Positions 1 through 9,434 are shown, numbered from the stretch's first letter. The stretch is DNA of 64,000 bases from Mesorhizobium ciceri biovar biserrulae WSM1271 (GCF_000185905.1 NC_014923.1:3557501-3621500), one strand, 5' to 3'. Numbers and translations are program-made. The notes: generated by a model not told the origin, from the sequence alone.

Positions 1-1
1 G

Positions 2-1465
2 ATCATGCTGCAAGGCACGGGTTCCGACGTGGGCAAGACGGTGCTGGTCGCCGGCCTCTGCCGCGCGGCAAAAAAGCGTGGGCTGAAGGTGCGGCCGTTC
101 AAGCCGCAGAACATGTCGAACAATGCCGCCGTCGCCGAAATTCCAGGTGACAACAATGCCGGCGGCGGTGAGATCGGCCGCGCGCAATGGCTGCAGGCGA
201 TCGCTTGCGGTGTCGCACCATCGGTCCACATGAACCCGGTGCTGCTGAAGCCGCAGACCGATGTCGGCGCGCAGGTCATCGTGCAGGGCAAAATGTTCGG
301 GGAAGCGCGGGCGCGCGACTACCAGGCGATGAAGGGCCGGCTGATGGACGCCGTGCTGGAGTCCTGGGGCAAGGTCGGCGAGGGCGCCGATCTGGTCATC
401 GTCGAGGGCGCCGGCTCGCCGGCCGAGATCAACCTGCGCAGCCGCGACATCGCCAATATGGGCTTTGCCACGCGCGCCGATGTGCCCGTGGTGCTGGTCG
501 GCGACATCGATCGCGGCGGCGTCATCGCTTCGGTGGCCGGCACGCATCTGATCCTGCCGGAAGAGGACCGGCGCATGATCGCCGGCTATCTCATCAACAA
601 GTTCCGCGGCGACGTTTCGCTGTTTGACGACGGCCTGAAGTCGATCGAGACATTCACGGGCTGGCGCTGTTTCGGTGTCGTTCCGTGGCTGAAGGCGGCG
701 GCACGCTTGCCTTCGGAAGATTCGGTGGTGCTGGAGCGGCTGGCGTCCGGCGAAGCGCGCGCGTTGAAGGTGGCGGTGCCGATGCTTGGCCGCATCGCCA
801 ATTTCGACGATCTCGACCCGCTCAAGGCTGAGCCGCAGGTCGAGGTGGTGTTCGTGCCGCCGGGAAAGCCGCTGCCCGCCGATGCCGGTCTGGTGGTCAT
901 TCCAGGCTCGAAGTCGACAATCGGCGATCTCTTGAAATTCCGCGAGAACGGTTGGGATCGCGACCTTCTTGCGCATCGCAAGCGCGGCGGCCATGTCGTC
1001 GGTATCTGCGGCGGCTTCCAGATGCTCGGCCGTATGGTGCGCGATCCCGACGGCATCGAAGGCAGCGTCACCGAAGCCGAAGGGCTCGGCCTGCTCGACA
1101 TCGAAACGGTGATGGAGCCGGAAAAGACGGTGCGCAACGTCAGCGCCCGTTCGGTGCCGTTCGACCTGCCGCTCGAAGGCTATGAAATCCATCTCGGCCG
1201 CACCACCGGGCCGGATACGCTGAGGCCGTCTGCAGTCATCAATGGCATCGATGACGGGGCAGTGTCGGCCGATGGCAAGGTGATCGGCACCTATATGCAC
1301 GGTCTGTTTGGCGCCGACGGCTTTCGCGGAAGATTCCTCGAAAGCCTCGGCATCAAGGGCGGCGGCATCGATTACCGAGCCGAGGTCGAGCGGGCGCTGG
1401 ACGAGGTCGCAGCCGAGCTGGAGACCCATCTCGACTGCGACGCGATCTTTGCACTGGCGCAGTAA
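2..1465 (+). CDS. cobQ: Cobyric acid synthase CobQ, 5' end outside window
   Basis: This enzyme amidates four side-chain carboxylates of adenosylcobyrinic acid a,c-diamide, using glutamine and ATP, in cobalamin synthesis. The N-terminus shows the dethiobiotin-synthetase-like P-loop (GTGSDVGKT) and the motif KPQNMSNN. The C-terminus is a class I glutamine amidotransferase domain with the nucleophile Cys at about residue 335 (VVGICGGFQ) and the catalytic His in GTYMHGLFG. An open codon (ATC) precedes the first ATG at base 5, and family members usually start a few residues earlier, so the true start probably lies just before the window. About 486 residues are present, close to full length. No other cobalamin gene is in the window. 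Confidence 0.95.
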   Translation: MMLQGTGSDVGKTVLVAGLCRAAKKRGLKVRPFKPQNMSNNAAVAEIPGDNNAGGGEIGRAQWLQAIACGVAPSVHMNPVLLKPQTDVGAQVIVQGKMFGEARARDYQAMKGRLMDAVLESWGKVGEGADLVIVEGAGSPAEINLRSRDIANMGFATRADVPVVLVGDIDRGGVIASVAGTHLILPEEDRRMIAGYLINKFRGDVSLFDDGLKSIETFTGWRCFGVVPWLKAAARLPSEDSVVLERLASGEARALKVAVPMLGRIANFDDLDPLKAEPQVEVVFVPPGKPLPADAGLVVIPGSKSTIGDLLKFRENGWDRDLLAHRKRGGHVVGICGGFQMLGRMVRDPDGIEGSVTEAEGLGLLDIETVMEPEKTVRNVSARSVPFDLPLEGYEIHLGRTTGPDTLRPSAVINGIDDGAVSADGKVIGTYMHGLFGADGFRGRFLESLGIKGGGIDYRAEVERALDEVAAELETHLDCDAIFALAQ

Positions 1466-1477
1466 TTCGCGGTTGGC

Positions 1478-1897
1478 TCAGCCCTTGTCGCTTGCCTTCG
1501 GCCAGTAGGTGCCGAAGGACCAGACGTTGCCTTCCGGGTCGCGGCAGATGAACTCGCGGCTGCCATAGTCGCGGTTGGTCAATTCCTGGATGATCGTGGC
1601 GCCAGCCTTCCTGGCCTTGGCATAGGCGGCATCGGCATCATCGACGGCGATGTAGATCGACTTGCCGCCGCCTGAGCCGGGTTCGCCGACCATCTTGCCG
1701 TAGTCGTCGTCGCGCACGGTGCCCAGCATGATCATCGAGGAGCCGAAGACCAGTTCGGCATGGTGCACGACGTCGCCTTCGCCATAGCGGGCCCGGACGC
1801 TGAAGCCGAAGGCTTCGCCCAGCCAGTCGATCATCTTTGCCGCGTTCCTGTAGCGCAAGGCGGGGTAGAGGCGGGGCGCTTCGGTGGTGGCGGTCAT
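1478..1897 (-). CDS. VOC family (glyoxalase/bleomycin-resistance-like) protein
   Basis: A protein of 139 residues with the vicinal-oxygen-chelate fold, judged from the PALRYRNAAKMIDWLGEAFGF opening pattern, the HAELVFGSSMIMLG strand and the FICRDPEGNVWSFGTY ending. This subgroup resembles PhnB/glyoxalase-like proteins of unknown substrate. I chose the start at 1897 (MTATTEAPR) because AAGGAGAT lies five bases upstream; an in-frame start at 1933 lacks this support. An AraC-family gene follows upstream on the same strand with a 72-base gap, so the two may be cotranscribed and the regulator may control it. Substrate and regulation are inference. Confidence 0.8.
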   Translation of the reverse strand: MTATTEAPRLYPALRYRNAAKMIDWLGEAFGFSVRARYGEGDVVHHAELVFGSSMIMLGTVRDDDYGKMVGEPGSGGGKSIYIAVDDADAAYAKARKAGATIIQELTNRDYGSREFICRDPEGNVWSFGTYWPKASDKG

Positions 1898-1969
1898 GTC
1901 GATCTCCTTCAGTGGGGTTGGTCGATGCCCCACTGTGGGTAAAGGCCACTCCAGCGTCTTGAAGAAATG

Positions 1970-2800
1970 TTACCTGGCCGAGATTCCGGTTGGTGTCTCG
2001 CCGGCGAGGTCGCGGAATTCGCGCACCAGATGCGCCTGGTCGGCATAGCCGCAATCGGCTGCGATATCGGCCCAGTCGACGGCCTGCTGCCTCGACAGGC
2101 CGAGCGCGCGGTTGAAGCGGACGATGCGCGACAGTGTCTTGGGGCCCATGCCGATGGCGTTGGAAAAACTGCCGGCGAGATGTTTGCGGCTCCAGCCCAG
2201 CCTTTCGGCGATCGATGCAACGCGGGTCCGGCCGCCGGATGTGATGATGCGGTCATAGGCCCAGGCGATTTCAAGTGGCGTCTCGGCGGCATTCTCGAGA
2301 CGGGCGGTGACGAAGGCTTCGGCCATGTCGAAACGCGTCGTCCAATCCGGCGCATTGCCCAGCCGTTCACGCAGCGCCAAGCCCTGAGCGCCAAGCACGT
2401 CGTCGAGGACGACCATGCTGTCTGTCAGTTCGCTCATCGGCAGGCGGAAGAAACGGCGTGCGCCAAGCGGCGTGAAGTTGACCTGGACGCAGCAGGCGCC
2501 GCCGAAGGATTCGATCACCACCGGTCCGGCAAAGAGGCCGGCGGCGAAACTGGCGAAGCGGTCATTGTCGCCGGGCGCCTTGCCGAGGCCGATGGCGAAG
2601 GGTTCGGCGAAGCTGATGACCAGCGGTACGGTGAGCGACGCATATTCGACGTTGCGCATATGGCCGGGCGCCATTTCGCGATAGCCGCAAATGTCCGACA
2701 CAATGCCCTGAAGTCGAGGATCGGGCAGGCGCCGGCGCATCTCAAACCGCCCGGCGACGGACCGGTCCTGCTCTTGCTGGGGTTGCATCTTGACTGGCAT
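1970..2800 (-). CDS. AraC-family transcriptional regulator
   Basis: This protein of about 276 residues ends in a double helix-turn-helix of AraC type: RVASIAERLGWSRKHLAGSFSNAIG, then the conserved second helix region in which PKTLSRIVRFNRAL is recognisable. The N-terminal 170 residues resemble a ligand-sensing domain of the DUF6597 kind, with the segment PLVISFAEPFAIGLG. The first in-frame start is at 2800; an alternative Met is four codons in. It lies directly upstream of the VOC gene on the same strand and may regulate it. The ligand is unknown. Confidence 0.82.
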   Translation of the reverse strand: MPVKMQPQQEQDRSVAGRFEMRRRLPDPRLQGIVSDICGYREMAPGHMRNVEYASLTVPLVISFAEPFAIGLGKAPGDNDRFASFAAGLFAGPVVIESFGGACCVQVNFTPLGARRFFRLPMSELTDSMVVLDDVLGAQGLALRERLGNAPDWTTRFDMAEAFVTARLENAAETPLEIAWAYDRIITSGGRTRVASIAERLGWSRKHLAGSFSNAIGMGPKTLSRIVRFNRALGLSRQQAVDWADIAADCGYADQAHLVREFRDLAGETPTGISAR

Positions 2801-2850
2801 CGGCCATCCTCGCGCCAGTCAAATCTAACAGACCCAGGGCCGGAATCAAA

Positions 2851-2875
2851 AGCGCCCGGCTTTTGGCCGGGCGCT
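2851..2875 (-). terminator. Rho-independent terminator after the 56-residue membrane protein
   Basis: A perfect 10-bp stem (AGCGCCCGGC / GCCGGGCGCT) with a 5-base loop. Read on the minus strand the stem is followed by TTTTGA. It lies 27 bases past the stop codon of the small gene at 2902-3072 and upstream of the AraC gene start, so it most likely ends the small gene's transcript. Confidence 0.65.
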
Positions 2876-2901
2876 CCTCGTCCCCACTTCAAGGGAAATG
2901 G

Positions 2902-3072
2902 TCAGGCGCCGCGCATCAAGCAGCCGCCGGCAAGCACGATGAAAGCAATAAGCACGATCCACACCGATGCGAGTGGAATGAATGAGAGAACGCCAAGCGC
3001 GGCGAGAACGCCGATGATGGCGATAACAACGGAGATGATAAAAACGATCTGGGTAGGTGCGCTAAGATTCAT
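2902..3072 (-). CDS. Small integral membrane protein, 56 aa
   Basis: A short ORF of 56 codons beginning MNLSAPTQIVF. It contains two strongly hydrophobic stretches, about residues 8-31 (IVFIISVVIAIIGVLAAL) and 35-51 (ASVWIVLIAFIVLAGG), so it is probably a two-helix inner-membrane protein. A good ribosome binding site (GGAGAGG, five bases upstream) and a terminator downstream support a real gene. It sits alone between the TSUP exporter and the AraC regulator, both also on the minus strand. I do not recognise a characterised family; small proteins of this shape are common in rhizobia and their function is unknown. Confidence 0.72.
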   Translation of the reverse strand: MNLSAPTQIVFIISVVIAIIGVLAALGVLSFIPLASVWIVLIAFIVLAGGCLMRGA

Positions 3073-3123
3073 GTCTGCCTCTCCAACATGATTCGAACAG
3101 CGGCATCCTATCAGGGCGCGGGA

Positions 3124-3909
3124 TCACACACCAATCAAGGCCCGCAGCGGGTTCGCCGGGTCAGCCAGCAACTTCACAGCAAGCGCCAGGCATACGATCA
3201 CCAGCAGCGGCTTGATCAGTCTTGCGCCGATGCGCATGGCCAGGCTGGCGCCGACGCGAGCGCCGAGGAACTGGGCGACGCCCATCATCAGACCGATCTT
3301 CCAGTAGACGACGCCGAAGGCCGCGAAGACGATGAAGCCGCCGATGTTGGAGGCGAAGTTGAGCAATTTGGTATGCGCCGTCGCCTTGAGCACGCCGTAG
3401 CCGGCAAGTGCCACGAAGGCCAGCATGTAAAAGGAGCCGGCGCCTGGCCCGAACAGGCCATCGTAGAAGCCGATGGCGGGCACCAAGGTCAATCCAAACA
3501 GGAACGGCGACAGGCGCTCGGCGCGGTCGACATCGTTCATGTTGGGCTTGAACGCGAAGTAGAGCGCGATGGCGATCAGCACGATGGGCAGGGCAGCCCG
3601 CAATATGTCACCCGGCACGATCGTCGCCAGCAAGGCGCCGATGGCGCTGCCGACAAGGGCCAGAAGCGCCGACGGCAATTGCCGGCGCAGGTCGACATGA
3701 CCCTTCGACGCGTAGTGGATGGTCGCCGAGCCCGAGCCGAACATGCCTTGCAGTTTGTTGGTGGCGAGCGCCTGGACCGGCGTGAAGCCGGCAAGCAGCA
3801 GCGCCGGCACTGTGATCAGCCCGCCGCCGCCGGCGATCGAATCGACAAAGCCCGCGGCAAAAGCGGCGAAAGCGAGCATGGCGACGGTCTGGATGCTAAG
3901 GTCGATCAT
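3124..3909 (-). CDS. TSUP (TauE/SafE) family sulfite/anion exporter
   Basis: A membrane protein of 261 residues with about eight hydrophobic segments and the two TSUP half-repeats. The first has FAAGFVDSIAGGGGLITVPALLLAG; the second has the related IGFYDGLFGPGAGSFYMLAF. Family members export sulfite, sulfonates or organosulfur anions across the inner membrane. No sulfur-metabolism gene lies nearby, so the substrate is open. The start at 3909 has no clear Shine-Dalgarno sequence but no better ATG is visible. Confidence 0.88.
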   Translation of the reverse strand: MIDLSIQTVAMLAFAAFAAGFVDSIAGGGGLITVPALLLAGFTPVQALATNKLQGMFGSGSATIHYASKGHVDLRRQLPSALLALVGSAIGALLATIVPGDILRAALPIVLIAIALYFAFKPNMNDVDRAERLSPFLFGLTLVPAIGFYDGLFGPGAGSFYMLAFVALAGYGVLKATAHTKLLNFASNIGGFIVFAAFGVVYWKIGLMMGVAQFLGARVGASLAMRIGARLIKPLLVIVCLALAVKLLADPANPLRALIGV

Positions 3910-4056
3910 CTGATGTATGGGGGTGTCCGGCTGGCTGAAATATCGGGCGTTCGACCACGGCCGCCCTGTTTGCGCAAGATCGATTCCGCGCTACCTCTAT
4001 CCCAGCGCATCGCGCCTGGATTGTGTTTGTGTAGTTAACCCGGAAAGAGGCTCCTG

Positions 4057-4488
4057 ATGGCATTCGCATTGCTGGACCAGATACGTCAGATATTCGACGG
4101 CGACCCCGGCGTGCGCAAGGTGGCGGACGATCCGGTCCTATCGGCGGAACTGCTGATGCTGTTTCGCATGATCCTGGCCGACGGGTCGGTCAGCGAGAGC
4201 GAAATGGTTGCCTTCCGGCGCATCTGCAAGGATGCCTTCGGCATTCCGGAAAGCAGCATCGACAGCGTCATCGAATATCTCAACGAGTTCGGCTACGAGA
4301 CCAATGGCTCGCAGGCGATTGCACTGTTCCGCGATCTCGACGTCGAGCGGCGCCGGCAATTGGCCAAACATATGGCAGAGATCGCCAAGGCGGATTCGCA
4401 ACTGGCCGAGAGCGAGATCCGCCTGCTGCGCCGCACGCTCGACCTGCTCGATATCAGTCCGGTCGATGTGGTCAAGACGCAGGAGTGA
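4057..4488 (+). CDS. TerB-like tellurite resistance domain protein
   Basis: This 143-residue all-alpha protein matches the TerB/DjlA-N fold: LLMLFRMILADGSVSESEMVAFRRI in the first half and the mirrored HMAEIAKADSQLAESEIRLLRRTLDLL in the second. Both halves carry the acidic D/E-x-D/E pattern thought to bind metal in this family. AAAGAGG lies six bases before the ATG. It is a single gene convergent with the ABC ATPase, without terC/terD partners, so tellurite resistance cannot be inferred; stand-alone TerB proteins have uncharacterised stress-related roles. Confidence 0.82.
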   Translation: MAFALLDQIRQIFDGDPGVRKVADDPVLSAELLMLFRMILADGSVSESEMVAFRRICKDAFGIPESSIDSVIEYLNEFGYETNGSQAIALFRDLDVERRRQLAKHMAEIAKADSQLAESEIRLLRRTLDLLDISPVDVVKTQE

Positions 4489-4509
4489 TCGGGCCGCCTT
4501 CTCTCCTGA

Positions 4510-6132
4510 TCAGCCTTGCTCCCGCAGCCGCTCCGCGATCGCCCGGTGCAAGTCAGGGGCGGCGGTGACAAGCGCCTTGGCAGCCTCGGACTGCGGGTGG
4601 TCGAGCACTTCGCTCGTCTTGCCGCGCTCGACGATCTTGCCGTCATGCATGACCAGCACCTCGTCCGTGATGGCGCGGGCCACGGTCAGGTCGTGGGTGA
4701 TGAAGAGGTAGGCGATGCCGAGCTTCTGGTTGAGCTCTGCGAACAGATCAAGGATCTGGGCGCGGATCGAGACATCGAGCGCCGAGACCGGCTCGTCGGC
4801 AACGACCAGCTTGGGGCGGGTGATGATGGCGCGGGCGATCGACAGGCGCTGGCGCTGGCCGCCGGAAAATTCATGGGGGTATTTGTCCATGTCGCTGATG
4901 CCGAGGCCGACTTCGTGCAGGGCATGCGCCACCATCTCGCGGCACTCGGCGCGCGTCGGCTTTTTCTCCAGCACATGCAGGGGTTCGGCAACCAGCTTTT
5001 TCACCTTCTGGCGCGGGTCGAAGGAGCCATAGGGATCTTGAAAAACGACCTGCATATCGCGTCGCGCCGGCTTCAGCTCGGCTTCGCTCTTGCCGGTTAT
5101 GGTCCCGCCGCGGAACCGGATCGAGCCCGATGTCGGCCGATCCAGCGCCAGGATCATGCGGGCGAGCGTCGACTTGCCGCAGCCGGAGCGACCAACCAGT
5201 GCCACTGACTGACTCGGCGCCATCGACAGCGAGACGTCGTCGACGGCGCGGATACCAGGCGCGCGCTTGAACAGCGAAGTGCGCCGGCCGGGATAGTCGC
5301 GGGTCACGCCCTCGACCTGAAGCAAAGGGCGGCCCGTCTCGATGCCATGCGGCCTGGCGCGCGCCGGCACATGCATCGAGGCCTGCGCCAACTGGCGCGT
5401 GTAGGGGTGGAGCTGTTCGGATAGCGTGCGTGCGGTGTCGCCGGCTTCCATCACCTCGCCGCGGCGCAGGATGGTGATGCGGTCAGCCATCTCGGTCACC
5501 ACGGCGAGGTCATGCGAGATCAGGAGCAGGCCCATGCGGCTCTCCGCGACGAGGTCGCGCAAAAGGTCGAGGATTTGTGCCTGCAGCACCACGTCGAGCG
5601 CCGTCGTCGGTTCGTCGGCGATCAGCAGCTTCGGCTTCAGCGCGCAGGCGATGGCGATGACGACGCGCTGGCGCTGGCCGCCCGACAGTTCGTGCGGATA
5701 GCGCGACAGCGGGAATTTCGCTTCGGGCAAGCCGACACGGTCGAGCATTTTTCGCGCCCGGTCTTCGGCCTCGGCGCGGCTGGCCCTGGTGTGCCAGCGT
5801 ATGCCTTCGGCAACCTGTTCGCCGATGGTCTTGACCGGATTGAGCGCCGTCATCGGCTCCTGGAACACCATGCCGATGTCGTCGCCGCGCAGCGCGCACA
5901 TCTGGTCCTCGGTTGCTGCCAGGATGTCGATGCCGTCGAATGTGACACGTCCGCTGGCGCGCGCGGCATGGGGCAGAAGCTGCATCACCGTCAGCGCTGT
6001 CATCGATTTGCCGGAACCGGATTCGCCGACCAGCCCCATCACCTCACCGGGCGCGACGGAAAGCTCCACACCCTTGAGGATCTGCGTGTCGCCGATGGTC
6101 AGCGACAGGTTCTCGATGTCGAGCAGGCTCAT
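4510..6132 (-). CDS. Fused double ATPase of a peptide-type ABC importer (DppD-DppF-like)
   Basis: About 540 residues containing two complete ABC ATPase domains in tandem. The first has Walker A GESGSGKS, signature LSGGQRQR and Walker B LLIADEPTTALD; the second has GRSGCGKS, FSGGQRQR and LVVADEPVSALD. The first nucleotide-binding domain matches OppD/DppD and the second OppF/DppF, as in YejF/GsiA-type proteins. The start at 6132 overlaps the upstream permease stop by four bases (ATGA), which argues for translational coupling and against the longer reading frame. It energises the permease pair encoded immediately upstream. Confidence 0.93.
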   Translation of the reverse strand: MSLLDIENLSLTIGDTQILKGVELSVAPGEVMGLVGESGSGKSMTALTVMQLLPHAARASGRVTFDGIDILAATEDQMCALRGDDIGMVFQEPMTALNPVKTIGEQVAEGIRWHTRASRAEAEDRARKMLDRVGLPEAKFPLSRYPHELSGGQRQRVVIAIACALKPKLLIADEPTTALDVVLQAQILDLLRDLVAESRMGLLLISHDLAVVTEMADRITILRRGEVMEAGDTARTLSEQLHPYTRQLAQASMHVPARARPHGIETGRPLLQVEGVTRDYPGRRTSLFKRAPGIRAVDDVSLSMAPSQSVALVGRSGCGKSTLARMILALDRPTSGSIRFRGGTITGKSEAELKPARRDMQVVFQDPYGSFDPRQKVKKLVAEPLHVLEKKPTRAECREMVAHALHEVGLGISDMDKYPHEFSGGQRQRLSIARAIITRPKLVVADEPVSALDVSIRAQILDLFAELNQKLGIAYLFITHDLTVARAITDEVLVMHDGKIVERGKTSEVLDHPQSEAAKALVTAAPDLHRAIAERLREQG

Positions 6133-6998
6133 CGCTGCCGCCGCGATTTCGGATCGAGGATGTCGGCGATGCCGTCGCCCAGGAGGTTCAGCCCCAGCAC
6201 GGCGACAACGATCGCCATGCCCGGAAAGATCGCCATCCATGGCGCCACCACCATGCGGGTCTGCGCGTCGAACAGCATGCGGCCCCAGCTCGGCATTGGC
6301 GGTTGCGCACCCAGGCCCAGATAGGAAAGCCCGGCCTCGGCCAGGATGCCCAGCGCGAACTGGATGGTGCCTTGCACCAGAAGCAGCGTGGCGATGTTGG
6401 GCAGCACATGTTCGATTGTGATCTGCGTGCTGCTCTTGCCGGCGGCGCGTGCGGCGAGAATGAACTCGCGCGGCCAGATCGCCAGCGCGCCGGCCCGGGC
6501 GACGCGCGCAAAGACCGGGATGTTGAAGATGCCGATGGCGATGATGGCGTTGACGGCGCCCGGCCCGAAGATGGCGGTGATCATGATCGCCGACAGCAAA
6601 GCCGGGAAGGCGAAGACGAGGTCGTTCAGCCGCATCAGCGCCTCGTCGACGAGGCCGCCGCGTGCCGCGGCAAAGGCGCCGAGCGGCACGCCGACCCCCA
6701 TGCCGATGCCGACCGCGACCAGTGCCACGGCAATCGAATTGCGGGCGCCGACCATGACCATCGACAGGATGTCGCGGCCGAAATGGTCGGTGCCGAACCA
6801 GTGCGCCAGCGAGGGCGCTTGCGTCTTATCCGATATCACCAGTTTCGTGACGTCATAGGGCGTCCAGGCATAGGAGACGACAGCCATTGCCAGGATCAGC
6901 AGGGTGATGACGAAACCGGCAACGAAGGCGGTATTCCCGAACGCCTTGCTCAGGATGCTGCCGAACGTCTCTTCTGATATGTCGATGTGCAGTGTCAT
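6129..6998 (-). CDS. ABC transporter permease, DppC-like
   Basis: Predicted 289-residue inner-membrane permease (MTLHIDISEETFGS) with an N-terminal transmembrane helix, a loop ending in HWFGTDHFGRDILS, which is typical of DppC/OppC proteins, and a BPD-type EAA loop (EFILAARAAGKSSTQITIEHVLPN). The start at 6998 overlaps the stop of the upstream permease by four bases (ATGA). It should pair with the gene at 6995-7942 to form the translocation channel. Substrate by family: di/oligopeptides, nickel chelates or similar. Confidence 0.93.
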   Translation of the reverse strand: MTLHIDISEETFGSILSKAFGNTAFVAGFVITLLILAMAVVSYAWTPYDVTKLVISDKTQAPSLAHWFGTDHFGRDILSMVMVGARNSIAVALVAVGIGMGVGVPLGAFAAARGGLVDEALMRLNDLVFAFPALLSAIMITAIFGPGAVNAIIAIGIFNIPVFARVARAGALAIWPREFILAARAAGKSSTQITIEHVLPNIATLLLVQGTIQFALGILAEAGLSYLGLGAQPPMPSWGRMLFDAQTRMVVAPWMAIFPGMAIVVAVLGLNLLGDGIADILDPKSRRQR

Positions 6999-7942
6999 TG
7001 CCGGCTTCTCAGGCGCGGATCGACGACCGCATAGGAAAGGTCGACCAGCAGATTGACGGCGATGACGGCGGCGACCAGCAGCATGACGACGCTTTCGACG
7101 ACGATCAGGTCGCGCTGGGTGATGGCCTGGAACACCAGCCGGCCGAGGCCGGGCAGATAGAAAACATTCTCGATGATGATGGTGCCGGCAAGCAGGAAGG
7201 CGAACTGCAGGCCCAGAATGGTCAGCACCGGAATCATGGCGTTGCGCAACGCGTGCCGCCACAGCACAGCTCGGTAGGGCAGACCCTTGGCGCGGGCGGT
7301 ACGGATATAGTCCTCGTTCAGCACCTCGATCAGCGCCGAGCGGGTGACGCGCGCCAGAATCGCGGCTTGCGGCAAGGCAAGCGCCAACGCCGGCAGCAGA
7401 AGCGACTTCAAGGCTGGCCAGACGCCGGCACTCCAGCCGGGAAAGCCGCCAGCAGGAACCAGCCGCAGCCAGACGGCGAAGACATAGATCAGCATCAGCG
7501 CGAACCAGAAATTGGGCACGGCGACGCCAAGCTGTGCGGCGCCCATGGAAATCGTATCACCGGCCCGTCCACGCCGGCTGGCGGAAAACAGGCCGACGGG
7601 AATCGCGATGAGGGTGGAGAGCGCAAGCGCAATCAGCGCCAGCGGCAGCGAGACGGCCAGCCGCTCGCGCACCAGATCGATGACCGGCACCGAATAGGTG
7701 TAGGAGCGGCCGAAATCGAGGCTGAGCAGGCCGCCCGTCCAGTGCAGATAGCGCCAAGCCAGCGGCGCGTTGAGGCCCATCTGGTTGCGCAGCAACTCGA
7801 CCTGGTCGGCACTGGCATTCATGCCCAGCATTAGCCGCGCCGGATCGCCGGGCAGGATCTCCAGGACGGCGAACACCACCATGGAAGCCAGCACCAGCGT
7901 GGCGATGGCGATGGCGAGGCGTTTTAGGAGGTAGGCGGTCAT
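6995..7942 (-). CDS. ABC transporter permease, DppB-like
   Basis: A 315-residue permease with the diagnostic DppB/OppB N-terminus (LLKRLAIAIATLV, then EILPGDPARLMLG), about six transmembrane helices and the EAA loop EDYIRTARAKGLPYRAVLWRHALRNA. It lies 13 bases downstream of the binding-protein gene and overlaps the DppC-like gene. Together the four genes form one importer operon read on the minus strand. Confidence 0.93.
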   Translation of the reverse strand: MTAYLLKRLAIAIATLVLASMVVFAVLEILPGDPARLMLGMNASADQVELLRNQMGLNAPLAWRYLHWTGGLLSLDFGRSYTYSVPVIDLVRERLAVSLPLALIALALSTLIAIPVGLFSASRRGRAGDTISMGAAQLGVAVPNFWFALMLIYVFAVWLRLVPAGGFPGWSAGVWPALKSLLLPALALALPQAAILARVTRSALIEVLNEDYIRTARAKGLPYRAVLWRHALRNAMIPVLTILGLQFAFLLAGTIIIENVFYLPGLGRLVFQAITQRDLIVVESVVMLLVAAVIAVNLLVDLSYAVVDPRLRSRQ

Positions 7943-7955
7943 GGAAGGTGAGGGA

Positions 7956-9434
7956 TCACTCGCTCCACTTCACCTTGGTCAAATCATTGGCCTGGATCGG
8001 GGCGTTTTCCCACAGCCCTTGCAGGTTGGCGTCCCAGACGCCGATCTTCGGCAATTCATAGAGGAAGCCGACCACCGCATCGTCGGCCAGGATCTTCTGC
8101 GCTTGCCCCAGCAATTCCTTGCGCTTGGCTTCGTCGGAGGTGACGCCGAGATCGGCAATCACCTTGTCGAAGGCCGGGTTGTCGTAGTTGAAGTAATAAT
8201 CCTTGCGCGAATAGATATCGATGTCGTTGGGCTCGGTGTGGGAGACGATCGTCAGGTCGTAATCCTTCTTGGTGAACACCTGGTCCAGCCACTGTGCCCA
8301 TTCGACCGGAATGATTTCCAGATCGATGCCAACGTCGCGAAGCTGCGAGGCGATGATTTCGCCACCGAGACGGGCATAGGTGGGCGGCGGCAGTTTCAGC
8401 GTCGCCTTGAAGCCGTTCTCGAGGCCTGCCTCTTTCAGCAATTCCTTGGCCTTGGCGACATCATGCGGGTAGCGGCCGGTGAGGTCGACATAGTCCTTGT
8501 TGGCCGGCGACATATGCGAGCCGATCGGCTGGCCGAGGCCGGCCGAGGCGCCGTCGATGATGGCCTTGCGGTCGAGCGCGTAAGAGATCGCCTGCCTCAC
8601 CTGCAGCTTGTCGAAAGGCGGCTTCTTGTTGTTGATCGACAGGATGGTCTCACCCTCGGTCGCGCCGATCACCACCTTGAAGCGCGGGTCGTCCTTGACC
8701 TGGGCGACGCTGTCGGCATCGAAGAACGGGAAAGCCTGGATGTCGCCCGAGAGCAGCGCCGGCACATAGGCCGCGGCATCCGGCACGATGCGAAACTCGG
8801 CCTTGTCGAGCGACGCCGGCGTGCCCCAGTAATTGTCCGATTTGACCAGCGTGATCGACGATCCCTTGGCCCAGCTCTGGAACTTGAACGGGCCGGTGCC
8901 AATCGGTTTTTCCTTGTTGGTGTCGGCAGATTCCGGCGCCACGATCACCGCGTCGCCCCAGCCCATATTGTAGAGGAACGAGCCCTGCGGGTTCTTCAGC
9001 GTGACCTTGACGGTTGCCGGGTCGACCACGTCGACCGTGTCGATGGCGGCGAACAGCACCTTTTGCGCGTTGACCGAATTGTCGGCGCGGGCACGATCGA
9101 GCGAGAATTTCACGTCGGCGGCATCGAAGTCGGTGCCGTCATGGAATTTCACGCCGGTGTGCAGCTTGAAGGTGTAGACCTTGCCGTCATCGGAAATGGT
9201 CCAGCTTTCGGCCAGATCCGGCAGCACCTCGCCATTCGGCCCGATGCGCGTCAGGCCTTCGAACACATTGGCATAGAGAACCTCGTCGATCGCTGCGGCG
9301 GCACCGGCGGTCGGATCGAGATGCGGGGGTTCGAGCGGAATGCCGATGACCAGGTCGGTTCGCGCGGCGAACGCAGAGGTGCCGGCGGCCAGCGACAGCA
9401 CCGCGGCCGCCAGAATGGTTATCCACAATTTCAT
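7956..9434 (-). CDS. Periplasmic substrate-binding protein of the peptide ABC importer (family SBP_bac_5)
   Basis: About 492 residues with a Sec signal peptide (MKLWITILAAAVLSLAAGTSAFA). The mature part has the SBP_bac_5 pattern: PPHLDPTAGAAAAIDEVLYANVFEGL, then LAESWTISDDGKVYTFKLHTGVKFHDGTDFDAADVKFS. This family binds peptides, nickel or opine-like compounds. The start at 9434 is preceded by GGGGAG seven bases upstream; the longer in-frame extension encodes no signal peptide at its start. First gene of the importer operon. Confidence 0.92.
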   Translation of the reverse strand: MKLWITILAAAVLSLAAGTSAFAARTDLVIGIPLEPPHLDPTAGAAAAIDEVLYANVFEGLTRIGPNGEVLPDLAESWTISDDGKVYTFKLHTGVKFHDGTDFDAADVKFSLDRARADNSVNAQKVLFAAIDTVDVVDPATVKVTLKNPQGSFLYNMGWGDAVIVAPESADTNKEKPIGTGPFKFQSWAKGSSITLVKSDNYWGTPASLDKAEFRIVPDAAAYVPALLSGDIQAFPFFDADSVAQVKDDPRFKVVIGATEGETILSINNKKPPFDKLQVRQAISYALDRKAIIDGASAGLGQPIGSHMSPANKDYVDLTGRYPHDVAKAKELLKEAGLENGFKATLKLPPPTYARLGGEIIASQLRDVGIDLEIIPVEWAQWLDQVFTKKDYDLTIVSHTEPNDIDIYSRKDYYFNYDNPAFDKVIADLGVTSDEAKRKELLGQAQKILADDAVVGFLYELPKIGVWDANLQGLWENAPIQANDLTKVKWSE

